Positions 23,650 through 34,950 of a stretch of 64,000 bases of DNA are shown here, in pieces; position 1 is the stretch's first letter, and each line of letters opens with the position of its first letter. A program made the position numbers and the translations under genes. The DNA is taken from the NCBI GenBank assembly GCA_960531495.1, contig OY482850.1, positions 90,843 to 154,842 on the forward strand. The letters run 5' to 3'. The notes under the pieces were generated by a model. It ran no database searches. It had not been told where the DNA came from and saw only the letters and a program-made list of their open reading frames with translations. This DNA comes from Zeus faber. Its lineage: Eukaryota; Chordata; Actinopteri; Zeiformes; Zeidae.

Positions 23650-24190
23650 ATCAAATGCATAAAAAACGGGCCAGGCAGATCAAAATGTCATGAATCCCAA
23701 CAAGAGTTTCCATCAGAACAAATTGGTGCCGGTGTTACGTGCTTACGTGTCCTGGAAGATTTCAATGTTCTGGCCAAATGGGTCAATGGTTAAATATTAT
23801 CTGTGTTTATTGAGCTTAAAAACAATTGATAGGCAGACTATATAAAGATTGAAATCATGAAGGCATGTAGATTTATAATATTTTTTATTGAATAGTCCTT
23901 TCAGACAATCGATTTAAAAAATAAATAAATAAATATTACAAAAATTACATCTTGAAATAAAATCAAAAAGCCCCACCCCCTTTCCCACAAGGGGGGGGGC
24001 AGGGCCTATTCCTATATCGACAGACATGATTGGTTAGAGGTGAAAGGTCACCTTTATATCATCCAAACCAATTGGCTTTCCCTTGCCGCTTGCTGAACGG
24101 GGAAATTAATATATCTCCGGAATTATTTTCATCAAATAATGATTGAGTTCATTTTATTTCGACATTAAGGGAAAAAAAATTGGCGATAAT
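23650..24190. repeat. Unclassified dispersed element, copy 2
   Basis: Second copy of the element at 20090-20565 and 22079-22440, without the Tc1. A G-run (23988-24000) and a matching C-run lie next to each other. It provides an approximate empty site for the Tc1 insertion, although this copy is also shorter internally. Confidence 0.6.
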
Positions 24191-24439
24191 CATCCTCATG
24201 GTTTTATCGCACAGCACCAATTCAAACTGCTCAGAAGGAATTATTAGTAGTAACTAAGTAACTCTTACTTTGAGTACTTTTTAAGTGAGCTACTTTTTAC
24301 TTTTATTTAATTTTTTTTCATTTTTTTACACAAGTACTTTTACTTGGGTTCAATTTCAGTCAAATACCAGAACTTCTACTGTCCTTGAGTAGGATATTTC
24401 AGTACTCTTTACACCTTTGGAAATACCACAATAAAGTCT

Positions 24440-24777
24440 ACGTGTATCAGGAAAAAGGATTCAGTTTTTAGTAGACACAGGAGTGACAATCCCTTGTTTA
24501 AGAGTACAGAAACCATTCAGTCTGTCCATATGAGAGGTGTCCCACAAATTGAGCCATTGTCCATACCATTACCATTACCAATTTATTTAGAAGAAATGAG
24601 ATTCAACGTCCGTTTATCGTGAGTTCTACAGTAACAATGTCTTTATTAAGGTGTGATTTATTGAGGAATCCTGATGCTACTATTTTATGCTCATCGACTG
24701 TAATGAAGTTCATATCCAGCTAATGGTGTTTGTGTGTCTCTATATCTAAGGCTACATCTATTTTGCTGAATGTGGTT
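24440..24777 (+). pseudogene. Endogenous retrovirus protease fragment
   Basis: One frame contains a retroviral-type aspartic protease active-site block (LVDTG followed by V in place of the usual A) near 24465-24490. The rest of the domain is readable only with stops and frameshifts. It ends where an L1 3' end begins. The remaining pol and env remnants on the same strand resume at about 30850, so this is likely the left part of that provirus, separated by later insertions. It is non-functional. Confidence 0.55.
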
Positions 24778-25565
24778 GTTTTTTTACCTGTTGCTGTCAG
24801 CATGCTAACTAATGACAGAGTTAGTCTGCAAGTGGAGTTCAACTTCTCAACCTGCAATGCCCATCTTTATTCATTCTTGAATCATAAAAAACTGCTTGCA
24901 ATGACTCTGTCCTATGAACGACCTGTGGGGTGACAAGATCACAGCTTTTTGTTGCACAGAACCGCCACCAATCCCCCTCGTTGGAAAACAATCTTACCAT
25001 GTATTGATCTATAAACAACTAATCATCAGTACTACTCAAAGGGGGGGGGGGGGGTGGTGTCACCACGGGTGAGACAAATAAACATAGAACCAAACAACAA
25101 CATGTACAGGGAAAAATGTAAACATAGAAACCTCAGACGTCAAAACAGAGTTAATGTCATAGCAATGGCAATAAAATGAGGGAGAAAATGAGAGGGATGT
25201 AATCAGGAGGGTGCTTGGAGGTGTGTTCAAAGTAGGTGCAGTTGGTGTGTGTGTGCCTCTGATGAGTCTGCCTGTGTGTGTGTGTGTGCGTGTGTGTGTG
25301 CGTGCGTGCGTGTGTCCACAGGTGAGTGCACGGGACTTGTCCCAATTAGTTCTTGTGTATGAGGTCAGAATCATATCGTAGCGCCTCCAAGCAGCAAACT
25401 AACAGCCACCCCTGATTCCAGAAGCCGTACAGACACACCACGACCGGATGGAAGCTGGGAGCCCATGGAGCAATACCCAGGGACGGCGCCGAGGAGCATA
25501 AACCCTACCCAGAGAACTCAAGGAGACCCTGCACCCCTAAAGCGCACACATACAACCCACCCCCA
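24778..25565 (-). mobile_element. 5'-truncated L1-type LINE 3' end, copy 3
   Basis: Repeats the block at 5062-5490 (CTGTCAGCATGCT, GAGTTCAACTTCTCAACCTG-like, GAACCGCCACCAATCCCC) followed by a GT-rich microsatellite (25240-25315) and a C-rich part matching 5740-5960. An 11-12 base G-run lies near 25042. Confidence 0.6.
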
Positions 25566-25739
25566 TCATCATCATCATTTTACAACACGGGGGGTTATTT
25601 ACCTTTTATCGCTCTAATATAAATTAGAAATAAATAAATAAAGCAAAACGACCATGGCAAGTATCGGTGTACGCCCAAACTCTGTGTAACACTTACACCG
25701 ATTACCGAAGCAACCCTAATACTAAGTTAATATGAGCAT

Positions 25740-26073
25740 GTGGGAGTCTCTGCCCACAGGTAAGGGTTAAAGGAGGGAGAGGGGGAGGGAGGGAGTCTTT
25801 ATTTTCCTGGTTTGCCAACATGGCGAGAGTTTTTATTATACAGAAGAACAAAAAGGCTCGCTGGCCACAAGTATAAATAATAGATAAGAATAATGATGAT
25901 CGGCTGATGAGCCCGTCCACCTATCCCATGCGCCGATCCCCTCTGCAAGACAGACAAACATTAAGAAATCTCCCTGCCTCGAGTCGGACCAATCAGGGCG
26001 CCAATTCGGCCAATTTGAGGCAGCTTGGCGGCTGCGGGAAAGGGAACCGGTCGTGCCTGCAAAAACTGCCACA
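25740..26073 (-). repeat. LTR of Gmr1-like element, 3' copy
   Basis: About 334 bp beginning TGTGGCAG on the minus strand and ending near TCCCACA. It matches 29947-30320 along its length: CTCGAGGCAGGGAGATTTCT-type block, ACTTGTGGCCAGCGAGCC, TTTGCCAACA on the opposite strand. An AATAAA lies near its end. The boundary follows the RNase H end within 30 bp. Confidence 0.7.
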
Positions 26074-26089
26074 TACCCCCACTGCCCGA

Positions 26090-26935
26090 CTTAGGCGGTC
26101 ATGGTCAGCCATGACCATATGCGCCTTCAGCCTATGGACCACCCGGAAGTTAGGGCTGGAGAGCCAGGTACCACTGGGTGGTCTGGGCATTTGTGTCATC
26201 ATGCAGTGGAGTCACTGCAGTGTGGTGTTGTCCGGAGAGAGGGTGAAAGCTTGTCCCAGGAGATAGTAGCTGAGGGAACCGACTGCCTAATTGATCGGCA
26301 AACACTCCTTCTTCACTGTGCTGTACCTCGATTCCTGCTCTGAGAGCTTATGCTTAGGTACAGCTCCAGTCACTCAGTCCCCTCCACCTCCTGGGACAAC
26401 CCTCTGTTCTACGTGTCGGTCTGCAGACAGAAATGGAGAGAGAAGTTAGGGTTAATCAGCACTGGCTTCCCACAGAGAGCTGACTTTACCCATGCAAACA
26501 CCTGCTTGTACTTTTCTGACCACTGGACCGGACCTGGAGCACCCTTTCGAGTTAAGTCGGACAAGGGGCTGGTTAGCTCCGAAAAGTTGGGGTCAAACCC
26601 CCTATAGTAGCCGGCCAGCCCCAAGAACTGTTTGCGACCGCAGCGGTTTTATCAAGCTGCGGTCGGACCAGGCCTTTACCCAAGTTGTGCCCGAGAAACT
26701 GTACCTCCCTCCGTCCCATGGCACACTTCTTTGGTTTGGCGGAAGTGTGTGAAAGTGGTACAAGCCGAAGGGAGTAAAGAACCCAGATTTTTCCTTGGAC
26801 TCCTGAGACCAGGGAATCTGCTAGTAGCCCTTGGTTAAATTCAGTGTTGTGAAAAAATTAGCCGGTCGAGAAGTTAATCAACCCATACGGGATGTATCAA
26901 ACTTTGACACTGGGTCCACCATTAGGTAGTCTATG
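26090..26935 (-). pseudogene. Reverse transcriptase and RNase H remnant (gypsy)
   Basis: Readable parts: the RT start (FCIDYLMVDPVSKFD), a block resembling TTLNLTKGYWQIP with a stop inside, then a jump that removes the whole YxDD core. After the jump come GLAGYYRGFDPNF and LTSPLSDLTRKGAPGPVQW (thumb and connection) and RNase H (SRYSTVKKECLPI ... SPNFRVVHRLKAHMVMADH). The catalytic core is deleted, so the enzyme is dead. The frame ends next to the LTR with no integrase after it. Confidence 0.75.
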
Positions 26936-27128
26936 CAGAACTGAAAAATTTCTCTGCATTTACCCACCCTAGTAGCCGACGTATCGAGCAGCAGTGGGCT
27001 GCCATATAGAGGCGCATGGGGAGAAGTTAGAGGATTAAGTGTCTTGCTCAAGGACACATCAGCACGATACTGGGAGGAGCCGGGGATCGAACCCGCAACT
27101 TTCCGCTTACTGGATGACCCGCACTGCC
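26935..27128 (-). mobile_element. tRNA-derived SINE
   Basis: On the minus strand a tRNA-like head with the B-box string GCGGGTTCGATCCCCGGCTC is followed by GTGTCCTTGAGCAAGACACT, a body string common in fish SINEs. It interrupts the gypsy element between its integrase and RT parts. Confidence 0.65.
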
Positions 27129-27129
27129 T

Positions 27130-27640
27130 CCTGACCTCATAATGGACCTCGCCAACATGCCGTGTGACCACAAAAGGCCCTTGCGAACAATTTAGAGCTG
27201 GATGTAGGGAGCAATCTTTACACCTTGTCTCCTGGTGCAAATTGTCTGAGCCGAGCCCCCCAGTTGTATAAGAGGAGCTTACGTTCCTGAGCCCGGCGCA
27301 AATTCTCCCATGATTACGGCCGAATCAGTGCATGTATCTTTGCTCTCAGGTCCATAACAAACTGTATTTTATTCTTACTAGTACTAGGATATTCCTCCCA
27401 GTTTTCTTCAATTAGGTCTAGCACAACCTGGGCTCTCCTGCCAAAGAGGAGTTCAAAGGGAGAAAATCCTGTGGAGGCCTGGGGAACCTCCCACATTGCA
27501 AACAACAAGGAGTCCAACCACTTGTCCCAATTACGGCTATCATCGTGAAAAAACTTTCGAATCATGATTTTCAGCATTTTATTTAAGCGCTCCACCAGGC
27601 CGTCGATCTGGGGATGGTAAACGCTGGTCCGAATTGAGCG
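27130..27640 (-). pseudogene. Integrase remnant (gypsy)
   Basis: 27314-27595 encodes the end of the catalytic core and following helices (RKFFHDDSRNWDKWLDSLLF; PQASTGFSPFELLFGRRAQ), typical of Ty3/gypsy integrases. Downstream on the minus strand a broken frame keeps a GPFVVTRHVG-type block of the C-terminal domain. The zinc-binding and first catalytic parts are absent, cut off by the L2 insertion at about 27640. Confidence 0.75.
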
Positions 27641-29405
27641 AACACCCAGTCACCGCCCAGTAACCCAGATGGCATATCTGGGCGAGTACTTAAGAACTGT
27701 GCTAACCAGCTAGCCCCGGTGTTCACTACAATATTCAACATCTCCCTGGCTGAATCAGTGGTCCCGTCCTGCTTCAAGAGGTCCACCGTCGTTGCTGTCC
27801 CGAAGATCGCCTCTCCAGCCTGCCTGAATAACTACCGTCCGGTGGCCCTCACCTCGGTGGTCATGGAGTGTTTCGAGAGGCTGATTAAGGATTAAAGCTG
27901 TGCCTCCCTCTCCCGCACATTGGACCTGTTTCACTTTGTGTACCAGCAGAACAGATCCACGGATGACGTGGTCTCCCAGGTACTGCACACCACGCTCACG
28001 CACCTGGATGGCCGGAAGGGGGCCTATGTGAGATTGCTGTTCATCGATTATAGTTCAGCCCTCAATACCATAGTCCCCAGCAGACTGGCTGTCAAGCTGA
28101 AGGAGCTTGGACTGAATACTCCGCTGTGTGCCTGGATCCTGGACTACCTCTCAGCCCGGCCCCAGGTGGTTAGGGTGGTGAAGCACATGTCCAGCTCCCT
28201 CACTCTGAACACAGTATCCCCCCAGGGCTGCGTCCTCAGCCCCCTACTGTACTCCCTGTACACACATGACCGTGTGGCCAGGTCCAGCTGCAACACCATC
28301 ATCAAGTTTGCTGACGACACCGTTGTCGTGGGCCTGATCACCGATGACGATGAGAAGGCCTAATCGCGAGGAGGTGGCTGACCTGTCACTCTGGTGCCAG
28401 GACAACAACCTCCAACTGAACGTCAGCAAAACTAAGGAGCTGATTGTGGACTTTAGGCGAGGTTTACAACCGAGGACGCACGCGCCCTTGGTAATTAATG
28501 GGACTTCTGTCAACAGGGTGAGAAGCTTCAAGTACCTGGGAGTCCACATCACAGAGGATTTAACATGGACTTTACAAACAGACACTCTGGTGAGAAAGGC
28601 GAGGCAGCGTCCTTACCACCTCAGGCAGCTGAGGAAATTCCAGGTCTCGGTGAGGATCCTCAAGTCCTTTTACTGTGGAGCAGTGGAGAGCATCCTGACA
28701 GGCAACATCACTGACTGGTTTGGGAACTCTACTGCTCAGGACAGGTGGGCCCTGCAGAGGTTGGTGCGTTCAGCTGAACGTACCACTGGAGCTACACTCC
28801 CCTCCTTGCAGGACTTATACACCAGGAGGTGTAGTAGCAGAGCCCGCAGGATCATGAAGGATCCTCACACCCCAACAACGGACTATTCCAGCTGCTGCGG
28901 TCAGGCAAGCGCCTTCGCAGTTACACAGCGAGAACAGAGGGACTGAGACTGAGTTTTTTCCCGCAAGCCATAAGAACTGTCAATGCTGACCTCACCAGGG
29001 GTCCTCACTATGCCACACACATAGGCTCCACTACCTTACTGAACTGTATGTAGCATACTGTACCGCATACTGTGTCACTGTTCTGGGTTGTTCGGCGTTA
29101 CGGTATTGCTGCGCCGTACTGTTGTATACTGTGCTATATATCTCACAAACACTACCACACTTTATTCACATGCCACTTTAATGCACATATCTGTATATAC
29201 ATAATTAGCCTATCCCATATACATCAGCCTATTCCCTTTATCTATTTTATTTTATTTTATTCTATATATTTTTATTTTATCCTATAGTATTCGACTTACT
29301 GCATTACGTTTTAGGAATCAGTTAGTTGGTCAAGTAGAAATTCTTAGTTAGCTACTGTGTTCAGTCTAGGACATATTGTGTGTAATCACCGGGTGCGTTA
29401 CATTG
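27640..29405 (+). mobile_element. L2/CR1-type LINE, largest copy
   Basis: A 5'-truncated LINE. It starts inside the RT (ANQLAPVFTTIFNISLAESV) and runs through FVYQQNRSTDDVV, SPQGCVLSPLLYSLYTHD and the catalytic FADDT. The 3' tail contains TTTTATTTTATTCTATATAT and the ATCACCGGGTGCGTTACATT end. Shorter copies lie at 13439-14205, 18780-18920 and 58370-58825. Confidence 0.85.
27680..28946 (+). pseudogene. L2/CR1-type reverse transcriptase, broken
   Basis: Reads continuously except for a TAA in the N-terminal third (about 27893), a frameshift with TAA at about 28360 just after the FADDT box, and a further shift near 28870. The second part carries LQLNVSKTKELIVDFRRG and VRSFKYLGVHITEDLTW, the thumb region. 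The catalytic residues are intact, so the copy may be moderately young. In intact elements it primes reverse transcription at a nicked target. Confidence 0.85.
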
Positions 29406-29873
29406 ACATTTCACTGCACATAGAAAGGTGGCGTCCGCCAAAGCCCATCCGTGCGGCGGAGCTCCAGTTGTTCTCCTCCGGGGCGCCAGGATGGATTGGG
29501 GAATCCTGGAAAGGTCCTGGGGTCGGATGCAGCGCCCCCCCCCCGGACACTCTCCTCCGGGCCATTGGGACACGTTGGGGACCCCGCGAATCCCGTGTGG
29601 GTCCTGGGGTCGAACGCAGCGGGTCCCCGGACATTCTCCTCCGGGGTATTTAGATGGGCTGCGGACCCAGCAAATCCCGCGTGGGTCCACGGGTCGGACG
29701 CAGCACTCCCACGAACATTCTCCTCCTGGCCATTGGGAAGGGCTGGGGACCCGGCGAAGCCCGCGTGGGTCTTGTGGTTTGATGGGGGTCTGGTCCTCTG
29801 GCCGGCTCCTGGTCGGCGGCAGCGGGCCAGCAGCTGGTCGTGCCATGCTCACGCTGGTGAGGATGCACTCCAA
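29361..29873 (-). pseudogene. Pro/Cys-rich tandem-repeat open frame in Gmr1-like leader
   Basis: A 170-codon frame. Residues about 20-130 contain roughly 28-residue repeats built on RPQDPRGLRRVPSPSQWPGG followed by EC and a cysteine, about three clear units and one decayed unit. At the DNA level the period is about 84 bp. No known domain is recognised. It lies between the upstream LTR and the interrupted integrase, where gag would be expected. It may be part of gag or a non-coding leader repeat. The last residues read into L2 tail sequence. Confidence 0.4.
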
Positions 29874-29946
29874 CTGAGGTGGTTCTGCAGCCAGCAGATT
29901 GGCTCCGGGCGCTTTTCACTTGGCGCCCTGCCACTGTTCATGCGCG

Positions 29947-30320
29947 TTAGTGAGATTCTCTGCACATGGGTAAGGGTTTAGGGAGGGAGACTGAGTCTTT
30001 CTTTCCGTGGTTTGCCAACATTTCAAATTTTTTATTTTACGGAAAAACAGGCTCGCTGGCCACAAGTATAAATAATGGATAATAATAATAATAATTTTGG
30101 GCGCAGGAGGAATGATGTTCCAGTCTTGTCCTAGTCGGCTGACGAGCCTGTGCGCCGATCCCCTCTGCAAACAGATAAACATTAAGAAATCTCCCTGCCT
30201 CGAGTAGGACCAATCAGCGGCGCGCCGGTGCTGATAGGGCCGATTTGAGGCAGAGAGAACCGTGCTGTCGTCGGCAGGCGGTGCTTGACCATGCCCCTTG
30301 GTCCGAGTGGTATTAAAATT
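29947..30320 (-). repeat. LTR of Gmr1-like element, 5' copy
   Basis: Second copy of the LTR at 25740-26073, with an extra (ATA)n stretch near 30079-30096. On the minus strand it is followed within about 15 bp by GGCGCCAAGTG, which could be the start of a primer-binding site. Confidence 0.6.
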
Positions 30321-30489
30321 GCAGGACAAATGTGAAGCACGCCAGGGCGAGGAGCATGACGGGCAAGATCACAGCCGCTTGACACCTGCCCACATAGCTC
30401 TCACCCCACTTGTCCCGCAAACCCTAGGCGTATTTTGTTATGTATCTTCTGAATTGGAGTTTTTTATCCGGCAAGATAGGAAAAGCACA

Positions 30490-30815
30490 AACAGATCAAG
30501 GCAGGGGTTCACCAGGTCCGGCAGCCGCCGTGGACCTGATCGTGCCCCAGTGCCCAGCTGCCCCCCCGGCCTACAATGGCCAGCCACAGGTGCAGAATGG
30601 TTGGCCATGCGTTCCCGCCATGGCGGGCCGCCCCGTGCCCCCACCAGGCCCTTGATCCGGACCCAGCTGATGCACATGCGGACCACAGAACAGGTGACGG
30701 AATACAGCTCCCAACCCACAGCCCAGCCCCCCCAGCGACAAGCCACAGAGAACAGATTCCCGAACAGCAAGAAGTGAAGAGAGGAGTCTGCCCCCCCACC
30801 GAAGGAGACCATATA
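30490..30815. repeat. GC-rich L1 3'-region fragment
   Basis: Matches parts of 10960-11225: CCGCCATGGCGGGC, CCCCCACCAGGCCC-type and CACCGAAGGAG. The overlapping open frames on both strands reflect base composition. Confidence 0.5.
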
Positions 30816-31769
30816 GGGAGCCCGCCATTGAGTTTGTTTTCAATTCATCTGTAATGGAGGGAATTGAGAAATTAGCTTTGTGCCAAGCTGCAGCAGCCGC
30901 TAAAATGGTTGATCAGACAGAAATACAACAAGTTCCAGTGTTTTTATTTATCACCACATGGACTTCTGCTTTGATGGAAAAATACTTCTACATTGTGTGC
31001 TGTGAGAACAGATTTTTATATTATGATATTATGATATTGGCCCCTTACTGGTGTCCTGTTATCTTGGGTCAATATCTTCATAACCCCCCCCCGAGGACGA
31101 AGAATAAAATAAAAGTTATATTGTCTGGTTATATGAATATGAACCAAAACATTTTTTTTTATCAAGGATTTACAAAACGTTATCAAATTGTATCGTAAAT
31201 TGATACAAAGAGGTTACAGGAGTCATATTGAAGCCTCGATATTAGCTTTGGTTCCATCAGATTTATGGGCACTGCATGCTAATCATGTGGGATTATTGTA
31301 AATGCCACCTTATCAAGTTCGAATTGACTACAAAAAATATCCAGTATTTGTGAAGCAATATCCACTTTCTAAAGAGAAGGAAAAGGAATTCCACCAGTTA
31401 TCGAAAGTTTATTTCAACAAGGTGTAATTGTCAAAAATCTGTATGTTGCTGAAGATGGGATCGTTACCTCTGCTGTATTGGCACAGAGGCACGGAGGCAG
31501 GCCGAAACCAGTTGCTTATAATCCAAAAATGTTACCATTAATTGTGTAAGGGATGGTCTCCTGTTTACGAGCTGTAGCAGCTGCTGCAATTATGGTTGAA
31601 AAATAACAATCCATAGTTCTGGAACACCCAATGGTGCCCCACACTTCACACCCAGTAAACATTATTTTACTCAACATTACTACACAACACTTGACAAGTC
31701 AGAGAGGTAGCAATTACAAATAATTATAAGAAAACTTTAACAGTAACAAATACAAACCCAGCTTTACAT

Positions 31770-32102
31770 ATGAAGCCATTATTACATGGTAGTGAGCAAG
31801 ATGGCGATGGTCTCACCCATGATTGCACGGAATTGATTCATTTCACATCCAGTGTGCAAACATATTTACAACAAACGCCACTAGAGAGCAATGTCCTGCA
31901 CTGTGATGGATCATCCATGCGTCCAGATGATAAAACAACTTTATCAGGAAATGCAATTGTTGATGGCCAGGATCAGTATATAAAAGCACATAAATTACCA
32001 GAATCATCAGCACAAGCGTGTATTGTTTCTGAAAACAAAGCATCAACAATCTACACGGATTCAAAATATCCCTTCTCAAAATTCAAATTATATTGCACAT
32101 AA
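31770..32102 (+). pseudogene. Retroviral RNase H remnant
   Basis: The longest open part of the provirus pol, 110 codons. It carries an RNase H first block with the conserved aspartate followed by GSS (near residue 45), and a YTDSKY-type block near residue 97, between which part of the domain is missing. The reading frame ends early. In a complete virus it would remove RNA from RNA-DNA hybrids. It is inactive here. Confidence 0.65.
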
Positions 32103-32319
32103 CTGAAATCTGGGTAACCTTCATTGTAACAACCGCCGGAAAATCAATTCAACATTATTGATTAGTTAAGGACTTATTGATGCTAACATGATGCTCCCTT
32201 CTCATATTGCTACAGTAAAGTGCATTGGACATTCAAGAAATATGAGGCAGTGACAGACTATATTTCGGAATTGTTTTTTACACTAGGATTGTAAAAACAG
32301 GTCAGAGTATTTATCCAAC

Positions 32320-33185
32320 GGTGCTTGATTTGTGACAGGTGTAACCCACATGCAAATCCACAAAAGCATGCCCATTTGCCGAGGTCGAAAGGACCTTTTC
32401 AGCAATTGCAGGTTGATTTTAAACATATGCCAAAGCTAGAGGATATTCATATATTTTAGTAATCATAGATAGTTCTTAAAATGGCCCGAAGATTTTCCTC
32501 CAGGGAAAGAAAATGCACAGTGGTGAAATGCTTAATGGATATACCTGTAGGCATCGATTCAAATAACGGAACTCCATTTACTTCTCGAGTCATGAAACAA
32601 TTGGCAGTGGCGTTAGAAGTTAATTGGACCTTTCACATTCCATACTATCCACAAATTTCAGGGCAAGTAGAATGCACAAATAACAACAACAATAAAAGGC
32701 AAATTAATAAAAATTACATCAGTCAAGATAAATTAATTGGCTAGAGGCTTTGCCACTCACGCGCCTATCAATCAGATCAACAGCCAACAAGTCTTCTGGT
32801 TTGTCACCACATGAAATACTAATGGGTCGTCCATTTCCTTTGGCCATACTGATGAATGAGAAACCAGTGGTTAATCTGACAGAATTGCAAGAAATGCAAT
32901 GAAACTGTGTTCAACATTTGTTCTCATTTGGGTCTTAAGTATTCTCAGCAGGTGATAGAGCTTCTTCCCTCCCCAGCTCAGAAACCTATACACACTTTCA
33001 ACCGGGTGACTACGTCCTGGTTTGGGGTTTGAAGACAACAGAGGGAGAACCACGCTACGGACTGCCAAAGTAGGTCCTCCTGGTGACTCAAACTGCCCTC
33101 AAGGTCAAAAGCCAACCACAATGGATTCAAGACCAGAATCAAGGGGTCCAACTGCAGCACAGAGCGTGGAGTAGCTCGATGGAAA
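32320..33185 (+). pseudogene. Retroviral integrase remnant
   Basis: Fragments of the zinc-binding region, of the catalytic core (32481-32744, around a YYPQISGQVE block) and of the C-terminal domain (about 32985-33100) are recognisable in different frames. Stops and frameshifts occur throughout and no single frame covers the core. Confidence 0.6.
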
Positions 33186-34559
33186 TTGTTTAGATAGAAT
33201 AAAATAGAATAGAATATTGCAATTCCATGTGGAGAAATTTGACCCCATATTTTGTTGCTCCCAAAGTATGCGTGGGAGCTATAATAGGAATCATACTCCA
33301 CCATATGGGTTTTTCCCAAAACTGTTCTGAATTGATTCACATACATTCTAGGTTTCCATTTCCAGCAATAGATTGTTTGATTTAGCTTTGCGGACAAGAC
33401 TTACATACTTGTATTCCAACAAAATGGCACCTTATTGCGCACCTTATTGGATACCAAAAGTGACTAACTTTAAGCCAGTGACAAATAAAGGAGAAGGTCA
33501 GACTCCAATGAGATGGCCTTCTCAACTGTCTAATGATCCTCACTCACAACCAACCATCAAGGATAACAATGAGGATCTCAATTACAAGGAAAGTGAGGTA
33601 CTTTTAGAGCTTGAAAACCCATTCACATCTAATTCATGATACCAATCTATCAAGAGCAAGGTTCAAAGATTAACTCGAAATTCTTGTTATAGATGCTCAT
33701 TACTTCCCCAATCAACCCAGGAACCCAGGAATTCCTTATAAACTGTAGCTAAGCCACTTAAGGGTCCTGAAGGCTTGCCTTTATGTGTACTGGCTTACCG
33801 GTACTTATCCACACCAACCTAGGGTAGGAGCCCTATCACAACTGACATCCTTAGTCAGACCTGTAATCAGGCCTTACTGTATTTAAATAAGTAATTGTAG
33901 TTTATAAAGTTAGTAGTTTTCTTCATATGATGACCCAATATGTGATTTATTCCAACATTTCAGTTAGTCGAGAGAATGGAGAAGACATTCCGGAGATGCA
34001 TGCCACTATGTTTCACATGCCGGAACATTATCCATCGTTAATAGGGTACCTGAACACATTTTCCAAATGTCTATTGACTTATCGACCAGTCCTGACAAGC
34101 TATCAGCCACACCCCATCTGTTTTTGATGTTTGTTTAAACAGCCAATCACAGGAATTCAAGGAATGTCAGCACATAGGTTTTTTACATCCCACTCAATGC
34201 CTCATCACCATTGATAACGTAGGAGATTACCCCCACATTTCTAATTAGGTAACCACTTTGACTCAAGGTATTTACTGGTGTTGTGAAAAACATATGGGCG
34301 AGCCTTCCTCCATTATTCAAGGAACTTGTGGTCTCTGTACATTAAATAACCTGGTATATATTGTCCAGCACGTCTCTTCCTAATCATGTCAGTGCAACAC
34401 AGTCCAAGAGGGACCTGTCAGATGTTACGGGTTACATACATCTTAAGAATACAGACTGGCTAACAAATACTATGCATTACAGAGTGATTATAAGATTTTA
34501 CACATCCTCAATGCATTTTTAAGACCATATTTTGGAATACAGACTTAAAATAAGCCAAA

Positions 34560-34950
34560 CATTATCTTATAACGCTTACTCGCCATGATGTAGCTCTAGT
34601 GGCTAATGCTACCCTCATGGGTTTCCAAGCCCTTAGTGAACTCTCCTTGATTGGTAAATTTGTAATTGATAATCGTAGAACATTGGATGCTGTGACGGCT
34701 GCTCAAGGTGGGGTATGTGCTATTGTAGGAGAAGGATGTTTCACATATTTCTGATCAAAATTGGAAGGTATTGGTAATATAACTATTGCAATTAGAAACA
34801 TCCGAGAAATCCAGGAAAGGATTGTTAAAAACCAGCAGAGATACACGAGAAACAAGAGTCGTATTTTAGTGGTAACCCTATTGCTGCATGGATCCTTGGT
34901 GTTGCTGCTCCTATCCTTGTTTTTTTCGTTTTCAGAGATGCTGTAGTAAT
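34560..34950 (+). pseudogene. Retroviral envelope transmembrane remnant
   Basis: The frame has a leucine/alanine heptad stretch, then the conserved cysteine-containing block of gamma-type transmembrane subunits (about 34690-34755), a stop at about 34752, and a frame that continues (34761-34946) to a run of hydrophobic residues fitting the membrane anchor. The upstream surface subunit is fragmentary. It is non-functional. Confidence 0.55.

Larger units (their letters stand above)
25740..30320 (-). mobile_element. Gmr1-like Ty3/gypsy element, decayed and nested
   Basis: On the minus strand the order is: LTR (about 30320-29947), leader and gag-like repeats (29873-29361), integrase remnant (27640-27130), reverse transcriptase and RNase H (26935-26090), LTR (26073-25740). 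Integrase before RT, and RNase H directly followed by the LTR, is the order reported for Gmr1-like gypsy elements (first described in Atlantic cod, from memory) and not the standard gypsy order. An L2 LINE (27640-29405) and a SINE (26935-27128) are inserted. All reading frames are broken. Confidence 0.65.
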
